DNA of 64,000 bases, from positions 1-64,000 of the forward strand of contig CALWIU010000042.1 in the NCBI GenBank assembly GCA_944380845.1, in the 5' to 3' direction. The notes under the pieces are model-generated. The model searched no databases and was not told the origin of the DNA. It saw nothing but the letters and a program-made list of their open reading frames with translations. This stretch comes from an uncultured Clostridia bacterium. Lineage in GTDB: Bacteria > Bacillota > Clostridia > Oscillospirales > Acutalibacteraceae. Both the position numbers and the translations under genes were made by a program. This document shows, piece by piece, positions 9,047-17,507 of this stretch (its first letter is position 1; every line of letters starts with the position of its first letter).

Positions 9047-9927
9047 TCGCGGTTTTTATTCATCCAATCGGGAATGGCTTTCAGCTCGTCATACATGGCG
9101 ACATAGTCAGCATGACGGGTCCTTTCGATTTTACCTTCCGCTAATGCGGCTAATACCGCACACCCTTTTTCAACTGTATGAGAACAGCCGGTAAAGCGGC
9201 ACCGGTCAACATAAGGCAGAAAGTCCGGAAAGCATTCGGCTAAATTGTTTTTTGTGATTCCTCGTCCAATTTCCAGATCCAAGGCAGAGAACCCCGGTGT
9301 ATCGGCGATAAATCCGCCAAACAGCGGGAACAATTCCACACTGCGGGTCGTGTGTTTCCCTCTGCCTAATTTTTTGCTGATCTCGCCGGTTTGCAAAGAA
9401 AGCTGCGGCGCGAGACGGTTCAGCAAAGTGGACTTGCCTGCTCCGGAATTACCGGTCAAAACGCTGACGGAATTTTCAAATAGAGGTAAGAAGGAATCAA
9501 TTCCCTCGCCTGTCACGGATGAAAAAGAGAAGCTGTGGAAACCCGCGCGGCGATAAACACCAACATATTCCGAGACATCCACCAGATCAGCTTTGGAAAA
9601 AAGGATCACTGGCTCAATGTGCTGAAAACAGGCTGAAACAAGCAGTCTGTCGATCACAGCATAACTTGGCGGCGGGGACACGCCGGCAGCCACAATAAAC
9701 AGTTTATCAAGGTTGGAAATCGGCGGACGAAGCAGGGAATTGCGCCGCTTTTGAATCTCAACGATTGTTTGCTCAGCAGCATCAACGGTAACAAAGTCCC
9801 CAGCCAAAGGTTTGACGCCTTCTTTACGAAAAATGCCTCGAGCTTTGCAGGGCAAAACCGTCCCCTGATCGGTCAAGACCGTATACAATCCGCCGACACC
9901 TTTTAAAATCCTCCCGGCTACCTTCAT
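9043..9927 (-). CDS. rsgA: Ribosome small-subunit-dependent GTPase A
   Basis: RsgA is a circularly permuted GTPase that checks late 30S maturation. The 294-residue protein has an N-terminal OB fold (about 1-65), then motifs in permuted order: G4 FSKAD (about 111), G1 GNSGAGKSTLLN (about 160) and G3 DTPGFS (about 211). A C-terminal zinc site follows (C-x4-C-x-H-x5-C in CRFTGCSHTVEKGC). It follows prkC with a 3-base gap, the standard prpC-prkC-rsgA order of Firmicutes; in Bacillus, PrkC phosphorylates RsgA. The rpe and thiN genes usually next are absent. Confidence 0.95.
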   Translation of the reverse strand: MKVAGRILKGVGGLYTVLTDQGTVLPCKARGIFRKEGVKPLAGDFVTVDAAEQTIVEIQKRRNSLLRPPISNLDKLFIVAAGVSPPPSYAVIDRLLVSACFQHIEPVILFSKADLVDVSEYVGVYRRAGFHSFSFSSVTGEGIDSFLPLFENSVSVLTGNSGAGKSTLLNRLAPQLSLQTGEISKKLGRGKHTTRSVELFPLFGGFIADTPGFSALDLEIGRGITKNNLAECFPDFLPYVDRCRFTGCSHTVEKGCAVLAALAEGKIERTRHADYVAMYDELKAIPDWMNKNRD

Positions 9928-9930
9928 AAA

Positions 9931-12231
9931 TCACTCGTTCCCGTTATCATATTGATTTTGCGCATCCGGATCGTTGGCGTCCGTAACAGCAGCCGGCGAT
10001 TTGGCAACAACCAGCGTTACACGCGTATCCAGAGAATAGGTTGAAGAACCGCTGGTCGGTGACTGGGAAATAACCGAACCGGGTGTATGGTCGCTTGTTT
10101 CCTGCTCCAGAACCGAAATATTTGTAAAGCCTTCATTCTCCAGAATCTGACGCGCGTTGCTTAAGCTCAGGTTGCGCACATCGGGAATCGCTTTTCTGAC
10201 TTCATAGTTAGACGCGTTATTTTCTGTGATTTCATAATCGACCGGATCTTTTGTAAAGTCGATCGTTCCTTCACACAACAGGAAGGAATCCAGATAAACC
10301 GTAAATTCGTTATTGCTCCCTGTGCCGGTAAAGCTGAAAGAAAGGGAGTTTCCATCCAGACGCGCGGATGTTTCATAAGTCAGATTTCCGTTAATATACG
10401 CAGATGCTTTTGCTGTCGTGCCGGACGCCGAAGGCATTTGCACGCGGATCGAAACCGTTTTCTGCTCTTCTTCACCGGAGGACACGACAAAATCGACCGA
10501 AGATCCACGGGCAATTTCCTGATCCGCTTCCGGAGTTTGGCTCAGAACCAGCCCTTTATCCTGATCGGATCCGGGCGCCTGCGAAACATTGCCCGCCAAA
10601 AGGCCTGCTTCTTCCAGCAAACGACGCGCTTCCTGCTCGGTTTTACCGGTTATTTTCGGAACGGCAACCGGAGCGGAGGCGTCCACCGAAGCCACATACA
10701 AGGTAATGGTCGAACCATATTGAACGACTGTATTCGCAGCCGGATCGGTGCGGATAACCTCTCCTTCTTTGGCATCAGTTGAAGTCTGAGGAACTACAGA
10801 TACCAAAAATCCATAGGATTTCAAAATTTCCTGCGCGTCGGAATACTGATAGCCGACAACATCCTCAACGGCAACGCCTTCATCCGTCGCAACAGAAAGA
10901 CGAATGGAAGTGTCCGAGCGAACGCGTTCGCCGGCATCAATCGATTGATCGCAGACGACCCCGGTATCATATTCATCGCTGTAGACATAGACCGGATCTT
11001 CAAAGTTCAAATCAGGATAATCTTTCAGTACCTGTTCATATTCCTGACCGACAAAATTGGGAATTTCGACTGTGTCGTTAGAGAATTTCGGAACGATATA
11101 AAACACGCAAAGCAATATGATACCGACAATCAGGGCAGCAAACACACCGATCAGCACCGGTAACAGTACATTTTTGGACTTGCCTTCCTCTTCCTCGTCA
11201 TCGTCATATTCTTCGTCATCCGTCTGCTGTGGATTTTGGGTATAATTGTTGTAATCCCTTGCCGGTGCGGGCGAATACCCGGTATCATTGCTGCGGCGGT
11301 CATAGGCGTCACCGCGATCAACAGGAACAAAAGAAGTGTCAGCATGAGCACCGGCGGCACCATTTGAAATCGTGGTAAATCCATAATCAAATTTCATGGA
11401 TGGATTACGCTTGAATTCATCCAGATCCAAAAGCATTTCGGACGCAGTCTGATAGCGATTTGCTTTATCTTTCTGCATTGCATGAAGGGTAATCTGCTCC
11501 AGACCAATCGGAATCATTGGGTTGATATCACGCGGGCGCACCGGCTCAGACTGCACCTGCATCAAAGCAACAGAAACAGCGGATTCCGACTCAAAGGGAA
11601 GGCGGCCGGTTATCATTTCATACAAAACAACGCCGACCGAGTAAATATCCGCCTGGGCGTCTGTCAATTCACCTCTCGCCTGTTCCGGGCTGATATAATG
11701 AACCGAGCCAATGGCGCCGTTTTCCGTGATGGTCGTTGTTTCGCCTCTGGAGAACCGGGCAATGCCAAAATCGGCAACCTTAATGGTGCCGTTTTGCAGA
11801 ACCATGATATTCTGCGGTTTGATATCGCGATGAACAATCCCCTTATCATGTGCGTGCTGAAGTGCCCGAAGAATCTGGGTAGTAAAATGCACAGCTTCTT
11901 TCCAGCCGACAATTTTCTGCTGTTTGATGTACTCCTTGAGTGTGATTCCCTCAATGTACTCCATGACGATATATTGCAAATGTTCGCTGAAATAAACATC
12001 GTATACTTTTACGATATTCGGGTGAGACAAAATTGCAATGGCTTTGGATTCATTTTTAAAACGGCGGCGAAACTCTTCATTGGCAAGAAATTCGTCTTTC
12101 AATATTTTAATGGCGACTACACGATTTTCCATCGGGTCAAACGCCTTATATACAACAGCCATGCCGCCTTCGCCAAGCAGTTCGCTGACTTCATATCGAT
12201 TTCCAAGTGTTTTTCCCACAAAGCTTTCCAT
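9931..12231 (-). CDS. prkC: PASTA-domain serine/threonine protein kinase
   Basis: A 766-residue membrane receptor kinase (PrkC/StkP type) sensing peptidoglycan or lipid II. The kinase domain spans about 10-275, with GEGGMAVVY, catalytic HRDIKPQN and DFG. An acidic linker (about 335-355, rich in D/E) precedes one transmembrane helix (about 360-383). Outside the cell there are three consecutive PASTA units (about 390-586), an extra beta-rich segment of about 90 residues (590-679), and a fourth PASTA unit (about 680-745). The insert between PASTA 3 and 4 is unusual. The gene starts 14 bases after prpC, its cognate phosphatase. Confidence 0.96.
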   Translation of the reverse strand: MESFVGKTLGNRYEVSELLGEGGMAVVYKAFDPMENRVVAIKILKDEFLANEEFRRRFKNESKAIAILSHPNIVKVYDVYFSEHLQYIVMEYIEGITLKEYIKQQKIVGWKEAVHFTTQILRALQHAHDKGIVHRDIKPQNIMVLQNGTIKVADFGIARFSRGETTTITENGAIGSVHYISPEQARGELTDAQADIYSVGVVLYEMITGRLPFESESAVSVALMQVQSEPVRPRDINPMIPIGLEQITLHAMQKDKANRYQTASEMLLDLDEFKRNPSMKFDYGFTTISNGAAGAHADTSFVPVDRGDAYDRRSNDTGYSPAPARDYNNYTQNPQQTDDEEYDDDEEEEGKSKNVLLPVLIGVFAALIVGIILLCVFYIVPKFSNDTVEIPNFVGQEYEQVLKDYPDLNFEDPVYVYSDEYDTGVVCDQSIDAGERVRSDTSIRLSVATDEGVAVEDVVGYQYSDAQEILKSYGFLVSVVPQTSTDAKEGEVIRTDPAANTVVQYGSTITLYVASVDASAPVAVPKITGKTEQEARRLLEEAGLLAGNVSQAPGSDQDKGLVLSQTPEADQEIARGSSVDFVVSSGEEEQKTVSIRVQMPSASGTTAKASAYINGNLTYETSARLDGNSLSFSFTGTGSNNEFTVYLDSFLLCEGTIDFTKDPVDYEITENNASNYEVRKAIPDVRNLSLSNARQILENEGFTNISVLEQETSDHTPGSVISQSPTSGSSTYSLDTRVTLVVAKSPAAVTDANDPDAQNQYDNGNE

Positions 12232-12245
12232 ACGCGTCCTCCTTC

Positions 12246-12971
12246 TTACACCTTCAAGATGACAGCGGTTATGTTGTCACCGCCGCCATTCTCATTCGCG
12301 GTATCAATCAACAAATCAGCGGCCTTATCGATATCATTATCGGATAAAATCTCGATGAGCTTTTCATGTGACACATAATTTGACAAGCCATCCGAGCAAA
12401 GCAAAATACAGTCTGCCTCTTGTGCATCCAGCATATCAAAATCAACATCAACCTTTTCCTCTGTGCCGAGCGCTCTGGTGATAATGTTCTTATACATATG
12501 ATTTTGTGCCTGTTCTTCACTGATGTATCCGTCGTCAACCAACATCTGCACCATGGAATGGTCTTTTGTAATCTGCGATAAGGTTCCCTCACGCAACAGA
12601 TAGGCACGGCTATCCCCCGCGTGAACAATCTGTATAGACGAATCCATGATGACACAGGCAACCAGTGTTGTACCCATTCCGTGAAGCTCTGGATTCAAAA
12701 GCGACAAATCATACACCGCGGCATTTGCGCGCCGAGCTGCTTCTTCCATAATTTCCCGCAAAGAAGTTTCGTCATCGCGCTGCTCATATAAAGCAGTAAA
12801 AGCAGAAGAAAAAACCTCTGCTGCGGTGGTTCCAGCGATCCTTCCGCCGGCAGCTCCGCCCATGCCGTCGCAGACAACGCCAAAAACGCCGTCTGTTAAG
12901 TGTCCGACTGCATAAGCATCCTGATTTTCACTTCGTACTTTTCCGACATCGGTTTTTGCACTGACAAGCAA
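12246..12971 (-). CDS. prpC: PP2C-type serine/threonine phosphatase
   Basis: PrpC/Stp1 removes phosphate from PrkC and its targets. The Mn/Mg-binding motifs are present: ENQDAY near the N-terminus, DGMGG, GDSRAYL and SDGLS. The frame is open to an ATG at 13034, but that would overlap rlmN by 47 bases and lacks an RBS. The TTG at 12971 follows AAAGGAG by 9 bases and lies 16 bases after the rlmN stop, giving 241 residues that begin at the conserved LLVSAKTDVGKVRSENQD. A TTG start is therefore proposed. It is co-transcribed with prkC. Confidence 0.93.
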   Translation of the reverse strand: MLVSAKTDVGKVRSENQDAYAVGHLTDGVFGVVCDGMGGAAGGRIAGTTAAEVFSSAFTALYEQRDDETSLREIMEEAARRANAAVYDLSLLNPELHGMGTTLVACVIMDSSIQIVHAGDSRAYLLREGTLSQITKDHSMVQMLVDDGYISEEQAQNHMYKNIITRALGTEEKVDVDFDMLDAQEADCILLCSDGLSNYVSHEKLIEILSDNDIDKAADLLIDTANENGGGDNITAVILKV

Positions 12972-12987
12972 AATCGATCCGCTCCTT

Positions 12988-14025
12988 TCATGGAGTTTTG
13001 ATGTTAGATTTCCGTAATTGTCCGCATGAGGCATTTATATCGGCACCAAGTGTGCGGCGAATTGTTGCATTCACTCCGTGCTTCAGCAATATCGCCTGAA
13101 AATCTCTCACGGCACTTTGATCTACGGTTTTCATCCCGGTTTCGCGTACCTCATTGACAGGGATCAAATTGACATGACACAGCATCCCTTTCAACAAAGC
13201 GCACAATCGTCTGGCGTCTTCGGCAGAATCATTTTCTCCGCGCACCAGGGTATATTCAAATGAAACTCTTCTTCCTGTGTGATCGATATAATAATGAACC
13301 GCCTGCAATAATTGCCGGATCGGCCAGCGTTTGTTGACCGGCATCAGCCGGCTGCGTCGCTCGTCATCGGCAGCATGAAGCGAAATAGAAAGCGTAACTC
13401 CCAGTCGCTCATCTGCCAAATCATAAATCCTCGGCACAATACCGCAGGTGGATACAGAGATATTGCGCGCACTGATATTTAACCCTTTTTCATCGCTTAT
13501 CATATGAAGAAATTGCAGGGTCTGCTCATAATTATCGAGCGGCTCCCCCATCCCCATCATCACGACATGGGAAATGCGAATGCCAAGGTCGCGCTGTGCA
13601 GCATAGACCTGACCGAGAATCTCCGACGCGGAAAGACTGCGCACGCGTCCACCGATCGTCGAAGCGCAGAAGGCACAGCCCATATTACAACCGACCTGCG
13701 ACGAAACGCAAATGGTATAACCGTATTTATACTGCATGACGACAGATTCGATAAATTCACCATCATGCAGTCGGAATAAATACTTTACTGTGTTATCATA
13801 ACAAGAAACCAGTTTCTTTTCAATAGCACAGGAAAAAATTACAAAATTGTCATATAATTGCGTCCGCAGCTCTTTGGATAGATTTGTCATTTCATCAAAG
13901 CTGACAGCACCTTTTTTATGTATCCAGTCGTAGATCTGCTGGGCACGAAACTTTGGCAGCCCCATTGCAGAAATGGTCTGCGACAATTGAGTAAAATTCA
14001 AGGAAGCAATATCGGTTTTTGTCAT
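12988..14025 (-). CDS. rlmN: Dual-specificity rRNA/tRNA methyltransferase RlmN
   Basis: A radical-SAM enzyme that methylates C2 of A2503 in 23S rRNA and A37 in certain tRNAs. The 345-residue protein carries the radical-SAM cluster motif CNMGCAFC (C-x3-C-x2-C, about residue 113) and the MMGMGEPLDNY motif near 158. The C-terminal cysteine of the catalytic pair lies in NASCGQLR near residue 335. It starts one base after the rsmB stop, in the conserved rsmB-rlmN-prpC-prkC order. Confidence 0.96.
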   Translation of the reverse strand: MTKTDIASLNFTQLSQTISAMGLPKFRAQQIYDWIHKKGAVSFDEMTNLSKELRTQLYDNFVIFSCAIEKKLVSCYDNTVKYLFRLHDGEFIESVVMQYKYGYTICVSSQVGCNMGCAFCASTIGGRVRSLSASEILGQVYAAQRDLGIRISHVVMMGMGEPLDNYEQTLQFLHMISDEKGLNISARNISVSTCGIVPRIYDLADERLGVTLSISLHAADDERRSRLMPVNKRWPIRQLLQAVHYYIDHTGRRVSFEYTLVRGENDSAEDARRLCALLKGMLCHVNLIPVNEVRETGMKTVDQSAVRDFQAILLKHGVNATIRRTLGADINASCGQLRKSNIKTP

Positions 14026-14026
14026 A

Positions 14027-15337
14027 CTAAACCCTCATCAACGGTGCAATAAAGAAAGCGTCGCAATCGTCATGTTGCGGGGACAGACGAAGTCCGAAAG
14101 CGCCGCGCTCGCCTATTGGAGAAAAAGCAAGCTCCGCAAGAACAAAATCAGGATGCGTAGCCAAAAAGTCTCTGACAACGTCTTCATTTTCTTCCCGTGT
14201 TACCGTGCAGGTTGAATAAACCAGCCGACCGCCGCGTTTGAGCAGCGAGGCAGAACGATCGAGAATTTGCTTTTGCAATACCGGCAAATCGGAGATCTGC
14301 TGAAAATCATGGTATTTGATTTCCGGCTTTTTACGAACAACGCCCAATCCAGAGCACGGGACATCGCAAAGGATCCGGTCAAACATGGGAAGCGGCGTTT
14401 CATCAGTCGCGGCATCGCGCAACTGCGCCGCGACATTTGTCAGGCCGAGGCGGTCCGCGCCGTTTTGAATCAAGTCTATCTTATGACGGTAAATATCACA
14501 GGACAACACACTGCCGGTATTGGCAAGCGTCTCGGCGATTGTAAAGGTTTTTCCTCCGGGAGCGGCACAAACATCCAAAACAGACTGCCCTTCCGCCGGC
14601 AGCAAAGCCGCACAACACAGTTGAGAGGATAAATCCTGAATATGAAACAAACCGCTTGCAAATGCCTGCGTGCGCATAAATGCAGCACTGTCGGTAAAAT
14701 AAAAGGCGTCAGGGAGCACATTGCTTGGCGTGATCTGTATTCCCTCCGCAGCAAGCACAGAACACAGCGTATCCATATTCGTCCGCAGCGTATTGACTCT
14801 GCCGTATATTTTCGGCTTTTTCAGGGAAGCAGCCAGAAAAGATTCGGTATCTTTTCCGTATACCTTATGTAGCAATGCAAGCATTTGCAATGGGCAGGAA
14901 TAGAAAACAGACAGAAATTCCGCCGTGCCTTTCGGCGGCAGCAGCAACCCGGACTCGGCCGTTTTCCGCAAAATCGCATTGATCAGACCGGACGCGTGAG
15001 AATATCCTCTTTTTTTTGCAAGCTGAACATATTCATTGACAGAGGCGCGCGCCGGAATCCCGTCACAGAATAAAATCTCATAGATTCCCATACGCAAAAT
15101 GGTTCTGACCGGCGGTTTAATGCGTATTTTTGGTGAGAGTAAATGACGCTTGATCTGATAGTCTAAAGTCATTTTTCGCTCAAGCACGCCATCGGTCAGC
15201 TTTTTAATCAGGGAAGCGTCTCTTTCATCTGCCAGTGGCAAAGAAAGCGCCCGGTCAAGGGCAAGATTAGAATATGCTTTCTTCTGCTCCATGGAAAAAA
15301 GCACATCATATGCCGCATCGCGGGCGTTTCGTTTCAT
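14027..15337 (-). CDS. rsmB: 16S rRNA (cytosine-967-C5) methyltransferase
   Basis: RsmB (Sun) makes m5C967 in 16S rRNA. The 436-residue protein has an N-terminal NusB-like RNA-binding domain (about 1-140) and a C-terminal Rossmann methyltransferase. The SAM motif is DVCAAPGGKT (about 255), and the two catalytic cysteines lie in DVPCSGLG (about 325) and YSTCTV (about 375). It lies between the zinc protease gene (15-base gap) and rlmN (1-base gap). Confidence 0.95.
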   Translation of the reverse strand: MKRNARDAAYDVLFSMEQKKAYSNLALDRALSLPLADERDASLIKKLTDGVLERKMTLDYQIKRHLLSPKIRIKPPVRTILRMGIYEILFCDGIPARASVNEYVQLAKKRGYSHASGLINAILRKTAESGLLLPPKGTAEFLSVFYSCPLQMLALLHKVYGKDTESFLAASLKKPKIYGRVNTLRTNMDTLCSVLAAEGIQITPSNVLPDAFYFTDSAAFMRTQAFASGLFHIQDLSSQLCCAALLPAEGQSVLDVCAAPGGKTFTIAETLANTGSVLSCDIYRHKIDLIQNGADRLGLTNVAAQLRDAATDETPLPMFDRILCDVPCSGLGVVRKKPEIKYHDFQQISDLPVLQKQILDRSASLLKRGGRLVYSTCTVTREENEDVVRDFLATHPDFVLAELAFSPIGERGAFGLRLSPQHDDCDAFFIAPLMRV

Positions 15338-15352
15338 ACGATTCTCCTTTTT

Positions 15353-16069
15353 TTAGTCTCGTCTGCCTCTTGCGGTAAAGATCAGCAAGAGCCGCAAAAG
15401 ATTGGCAAGAGATGTCGCAAGAGCTGCGACATAGGTCATGGCAGCAGCCGTTAAAACTTTTTTCGCACCGGAAAATTCCTCGTCGGAGGGAAGAAGCCCT
15501 TCCTGCTCAATGACAGCAAGCGCGCGGGAACTGGCGTTCAGCTCGACCGGCAGCGTAACAAGCTGAAAAATCATAATCAAGGAATACAAGCCAAGACCGA
15601 TATAAATCAGAGGCTCCATGCTCATATAAAATCCAATGAGTGCCAGCGGGATACCAACCCACGACGCAACATTGCAAACCGGCACAATGGCATTGCGGAT
15701 TTTGATCGGCAGATAACCTTCCGCGTGCTGTGCGGCATGACCGGCTTCATGAGCGGCGATACCGACAGCGGCAACGGTATAGGAATGAAAAACACCGTCC
15801 GACAGACGAATCACCTTACTGCGCGGGTCAAAATGATCCGACAATCTTCCGTTGACTCGCTCAATGGAGACATCCTGGATCCCGTAATGGCGAAGAACGG
15901 CTCGCGCTGCCATCTCACCGGTTAACCCAGAGGAATTTAACTTCTGGGACATTTTTTTATAAACAGATTGCACGCGAATTTGCGCAACAACCGACAAGAT
16001 CAATGCAGGAACAACGAGCAAAATATAATAATAATCGATCCCGTAATAAAACCAAGGCATACCAATCAT
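15353..16069 (-). CDS. Zinc metallopeptidase, YugP family
   Basis: A 238-residue membrane protein of the YugP/neutral zinc metallopeptidase family (DUF2227-like group). Zincin motif HEAGHAAQH lies near residue 115. Hydrophobic segments occur at the N-terminus (about 8-25), around 145-190, and at the C-terminus (about 208-230). This family often sits between fmt and rsmB in Clostridia, as here. The physiological substrate is unknown. Confidence 0.85.
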   Translation of the reverse strand: MIGMPWFYYGIDYYYILLVVPALILSVVAQIRVQSVYKKMSQKLNSSGLTGEMAARAVLRHYGIQDVSIERVNGRLSDHFDPRSKVIRLSDGVFHSYTVAAVGIAAHEAGHAAQHAEGYLPIKIRNAIVPVCNVASWVGIPLALIGFYMSMEPLIYIGLGLYSLIMIFQLVTLPVELNASSRALAVIEQEGLLPSDEEFSGAKKVLTAAAMTYVAALATSLANLLRLLLIFTARGRRD

Positions 16070-16090
16070 CCTTTCCTATGGCGGGAAATG

Positions 16091-17002
16091 TTACAGAGAA
16101 TGGCCGTTGACATATGCCGAATCCGTCATTCGCTTGCTGCCTTCGGCCTGAAGCTCACTGATATGAAGGATACCATCGCCGCATACCGCATACAGCCGCC
16201 CATTTTTTGCAAATAAATGACCGACAGGCTCTTTCGGCGCCGGAATGCCCTCCACTGATTCACAACAGAAAATTTTTAATTTTTTCCCATTATGGATCGT
16301 ATACGCACAAGGCCAGGGATTGCAGCCACGGACACGGCTACGGATCTGCTCGCGGGATTGAGACCAATCCAGCAGACCATCTTCCTTGGTCAACATGGCG
16401 GCGTAAGTCGCTCCCTCAGCCGGCTGCGGACGAGAATGAACCGTGCCATTCTGTAAACCGTATAAAGTTTTCATCAACAACGAAGGGGCAAGACTTGCCA
16501 GTCTGTCGAACAGCTCGCCCGCTGTTTCATTTTCCCCAATCGGTGTCTCTTCAACCAAAAGAATGTCACCGGTATCAACCCCTTCATCCATCAGCATGGT
16601 GGTAATTCCGGTTGTTTTTTCGCCGTCGATCACCGCCCGCTGAATCGGCGCGGCGCCGCGGTATTTCGGAAGCAGTGAACCATGCACATTGACACAGGCA
16701 ATTTTAGGAATCTCCAAAATTCGTTTCGGCAGAATTTTACCATAAGCAATGACAACAATAAAATCAGGCTCAAAAGCCGAAAGACGAGAATAAACCTCAT
16801 CCTCTTTTAATCTTTTCGGCTGATAAACAAACAGTCCATTTTCCTCAGCCAGTGTTTTGACAGGAGACGGCGTTAAAATCTGCTTTCTTCCCACCGGCTT
16901 ATCCGGCTGTGTAACAACGCAGGGAATCTCCACCTGAGACGCTAATAATTCTGCCAAACAGGGCACGGCAAAATCCGGCGTTCCCATAAAAATAACGCGC
17001 AT
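16091..17002 (-). CDS. fmt: Methionyl-tRNA formyltransferase
   Basis: Formylates initiator Met-tRNA using 10-formyl-THF. The 303-residue protein has the expected MRVIFMGTPDFAVPCL start and the catalytic region NVHGSLLPKYRGAAPIQ (N, H and the following loop, about residue 107). The catalytic Asp lies in GVDTGDIL near 145. A C-terminal OB-like domain begins near 205. It starts 12 bases after def, the enzyme that later removes the formyl group, so initiation and deformylation are co-expressed. Confidence 0.96.
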   Translation of the reverse strand: MRVIFMGTPDFAVPCLAELLASQVEIPCVVTQPDKPVGRKQILTPSPVKTLAEENGLFVYQPKRLKEDEVYSRLSAFEPDFIVVIAYGKILPKRILEIPKIACVNVHGSLLPKYRGAAPIQRAVIDGEKTTGITTMLMDEGVDTGDILLVEETPIGENETAGELFDRLASLAPSLLMKTLYGLQNGTVHSRPQPAEGATYAAMLTKEDGLLDWSQSREQIRSRVRGCNPWPCAYTIHNGKKLKIFCCESVEGIPAPKEPVGHLFAKNGRLYAVCGDGILHISELQAEGSKRMTDSAYVNGHSL

Positions 17003-17014
17003 GGTCTCTCCTCC

Positions 17015-17479
17015 TTATTCGCAGCGTTCCAGCTTTTCTCCGGGCGCTAATTTTTGTTTGAACAATATGCCATCCAAATGATCCAATTCATGGCAAAAAC
17101 ACCGCGCTTTCAGTCCCTTTCCCTGATAAAGGCACCAATTGCCCTCGCGGTTCTGCGCACGGACACGAACGGTTTCAGGACGCAGGGTCACACCGACCAC
17201 ACCCGGAACCGACAAACAGCCTTCCGCTTCCTTTTGCTCGCCCTCACGGAAAACAATTTCAGGATTGATCAGTTCCAGCAAGCCGTCGCCGCAATCGACC
17301 ACGACAACACGGCGCAGAACACCTACCTGCACAGCGGCAAGGCCACAGCCTTCGGCATGATAGAGCGTATCTTTCATATCATCCAAAAGCTGAAACAATC
17401 TGTCGTCAAAGTCCGTTACCGGACGACTGGTTTTTGACAAAATTTCGTCACCATCAATACGAATCTTGCGTATAGCCAT
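17015..17479 (-). CDS. def: Peptide deformylase
   Basis: Removes the N-formyl group from nascent proteins. All three family motifs are present: GCGLAAVQVG (about 42), EGCLSVPGV (about 88, metal-ligand Cys) and HELDHLDG (about 130, metal-ligand His pair and catalytic Glu). The first motif has V in place of the more usual P/I (GxGLAAxQ). The 154-residue length is typical of the short Firmicutes type. It lies 28 bases after priA. Confidence 0.95.
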   Translation of the reverse strand: MAIRKIRIDGDEILSKTSRPVTDFDDRLFQLLDDMKDTLYHAEGCGLAAVQVGVLRRVVVVDCGDGLLELINPEIVFREGEQKEAEGCLSVPGVVGVTLRPETVRVRAQNREGNWCLYQGKGLKARCFCHELDHLDGILFKQKLAPGEKLERCE

Positions 17480-17507
17480 ATTATTTTCCCTCTGTTCACT
17501 TAGAATA

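Noticed and set aside
11482..12378. 298-codon plus-strand frame opposite the prkC kinase domain.
   Set aside because: Opposite-strand shadow of a well-supported gene with no RBS or family resemblance.
12972..13034. Start of prpC at the upstream ATG (13034).
   Set aside because: It would overlap rlmN by 47 bases, adds a non-conserved N-terminus, and has no RBS; the TTG at 12971 has a strong one.
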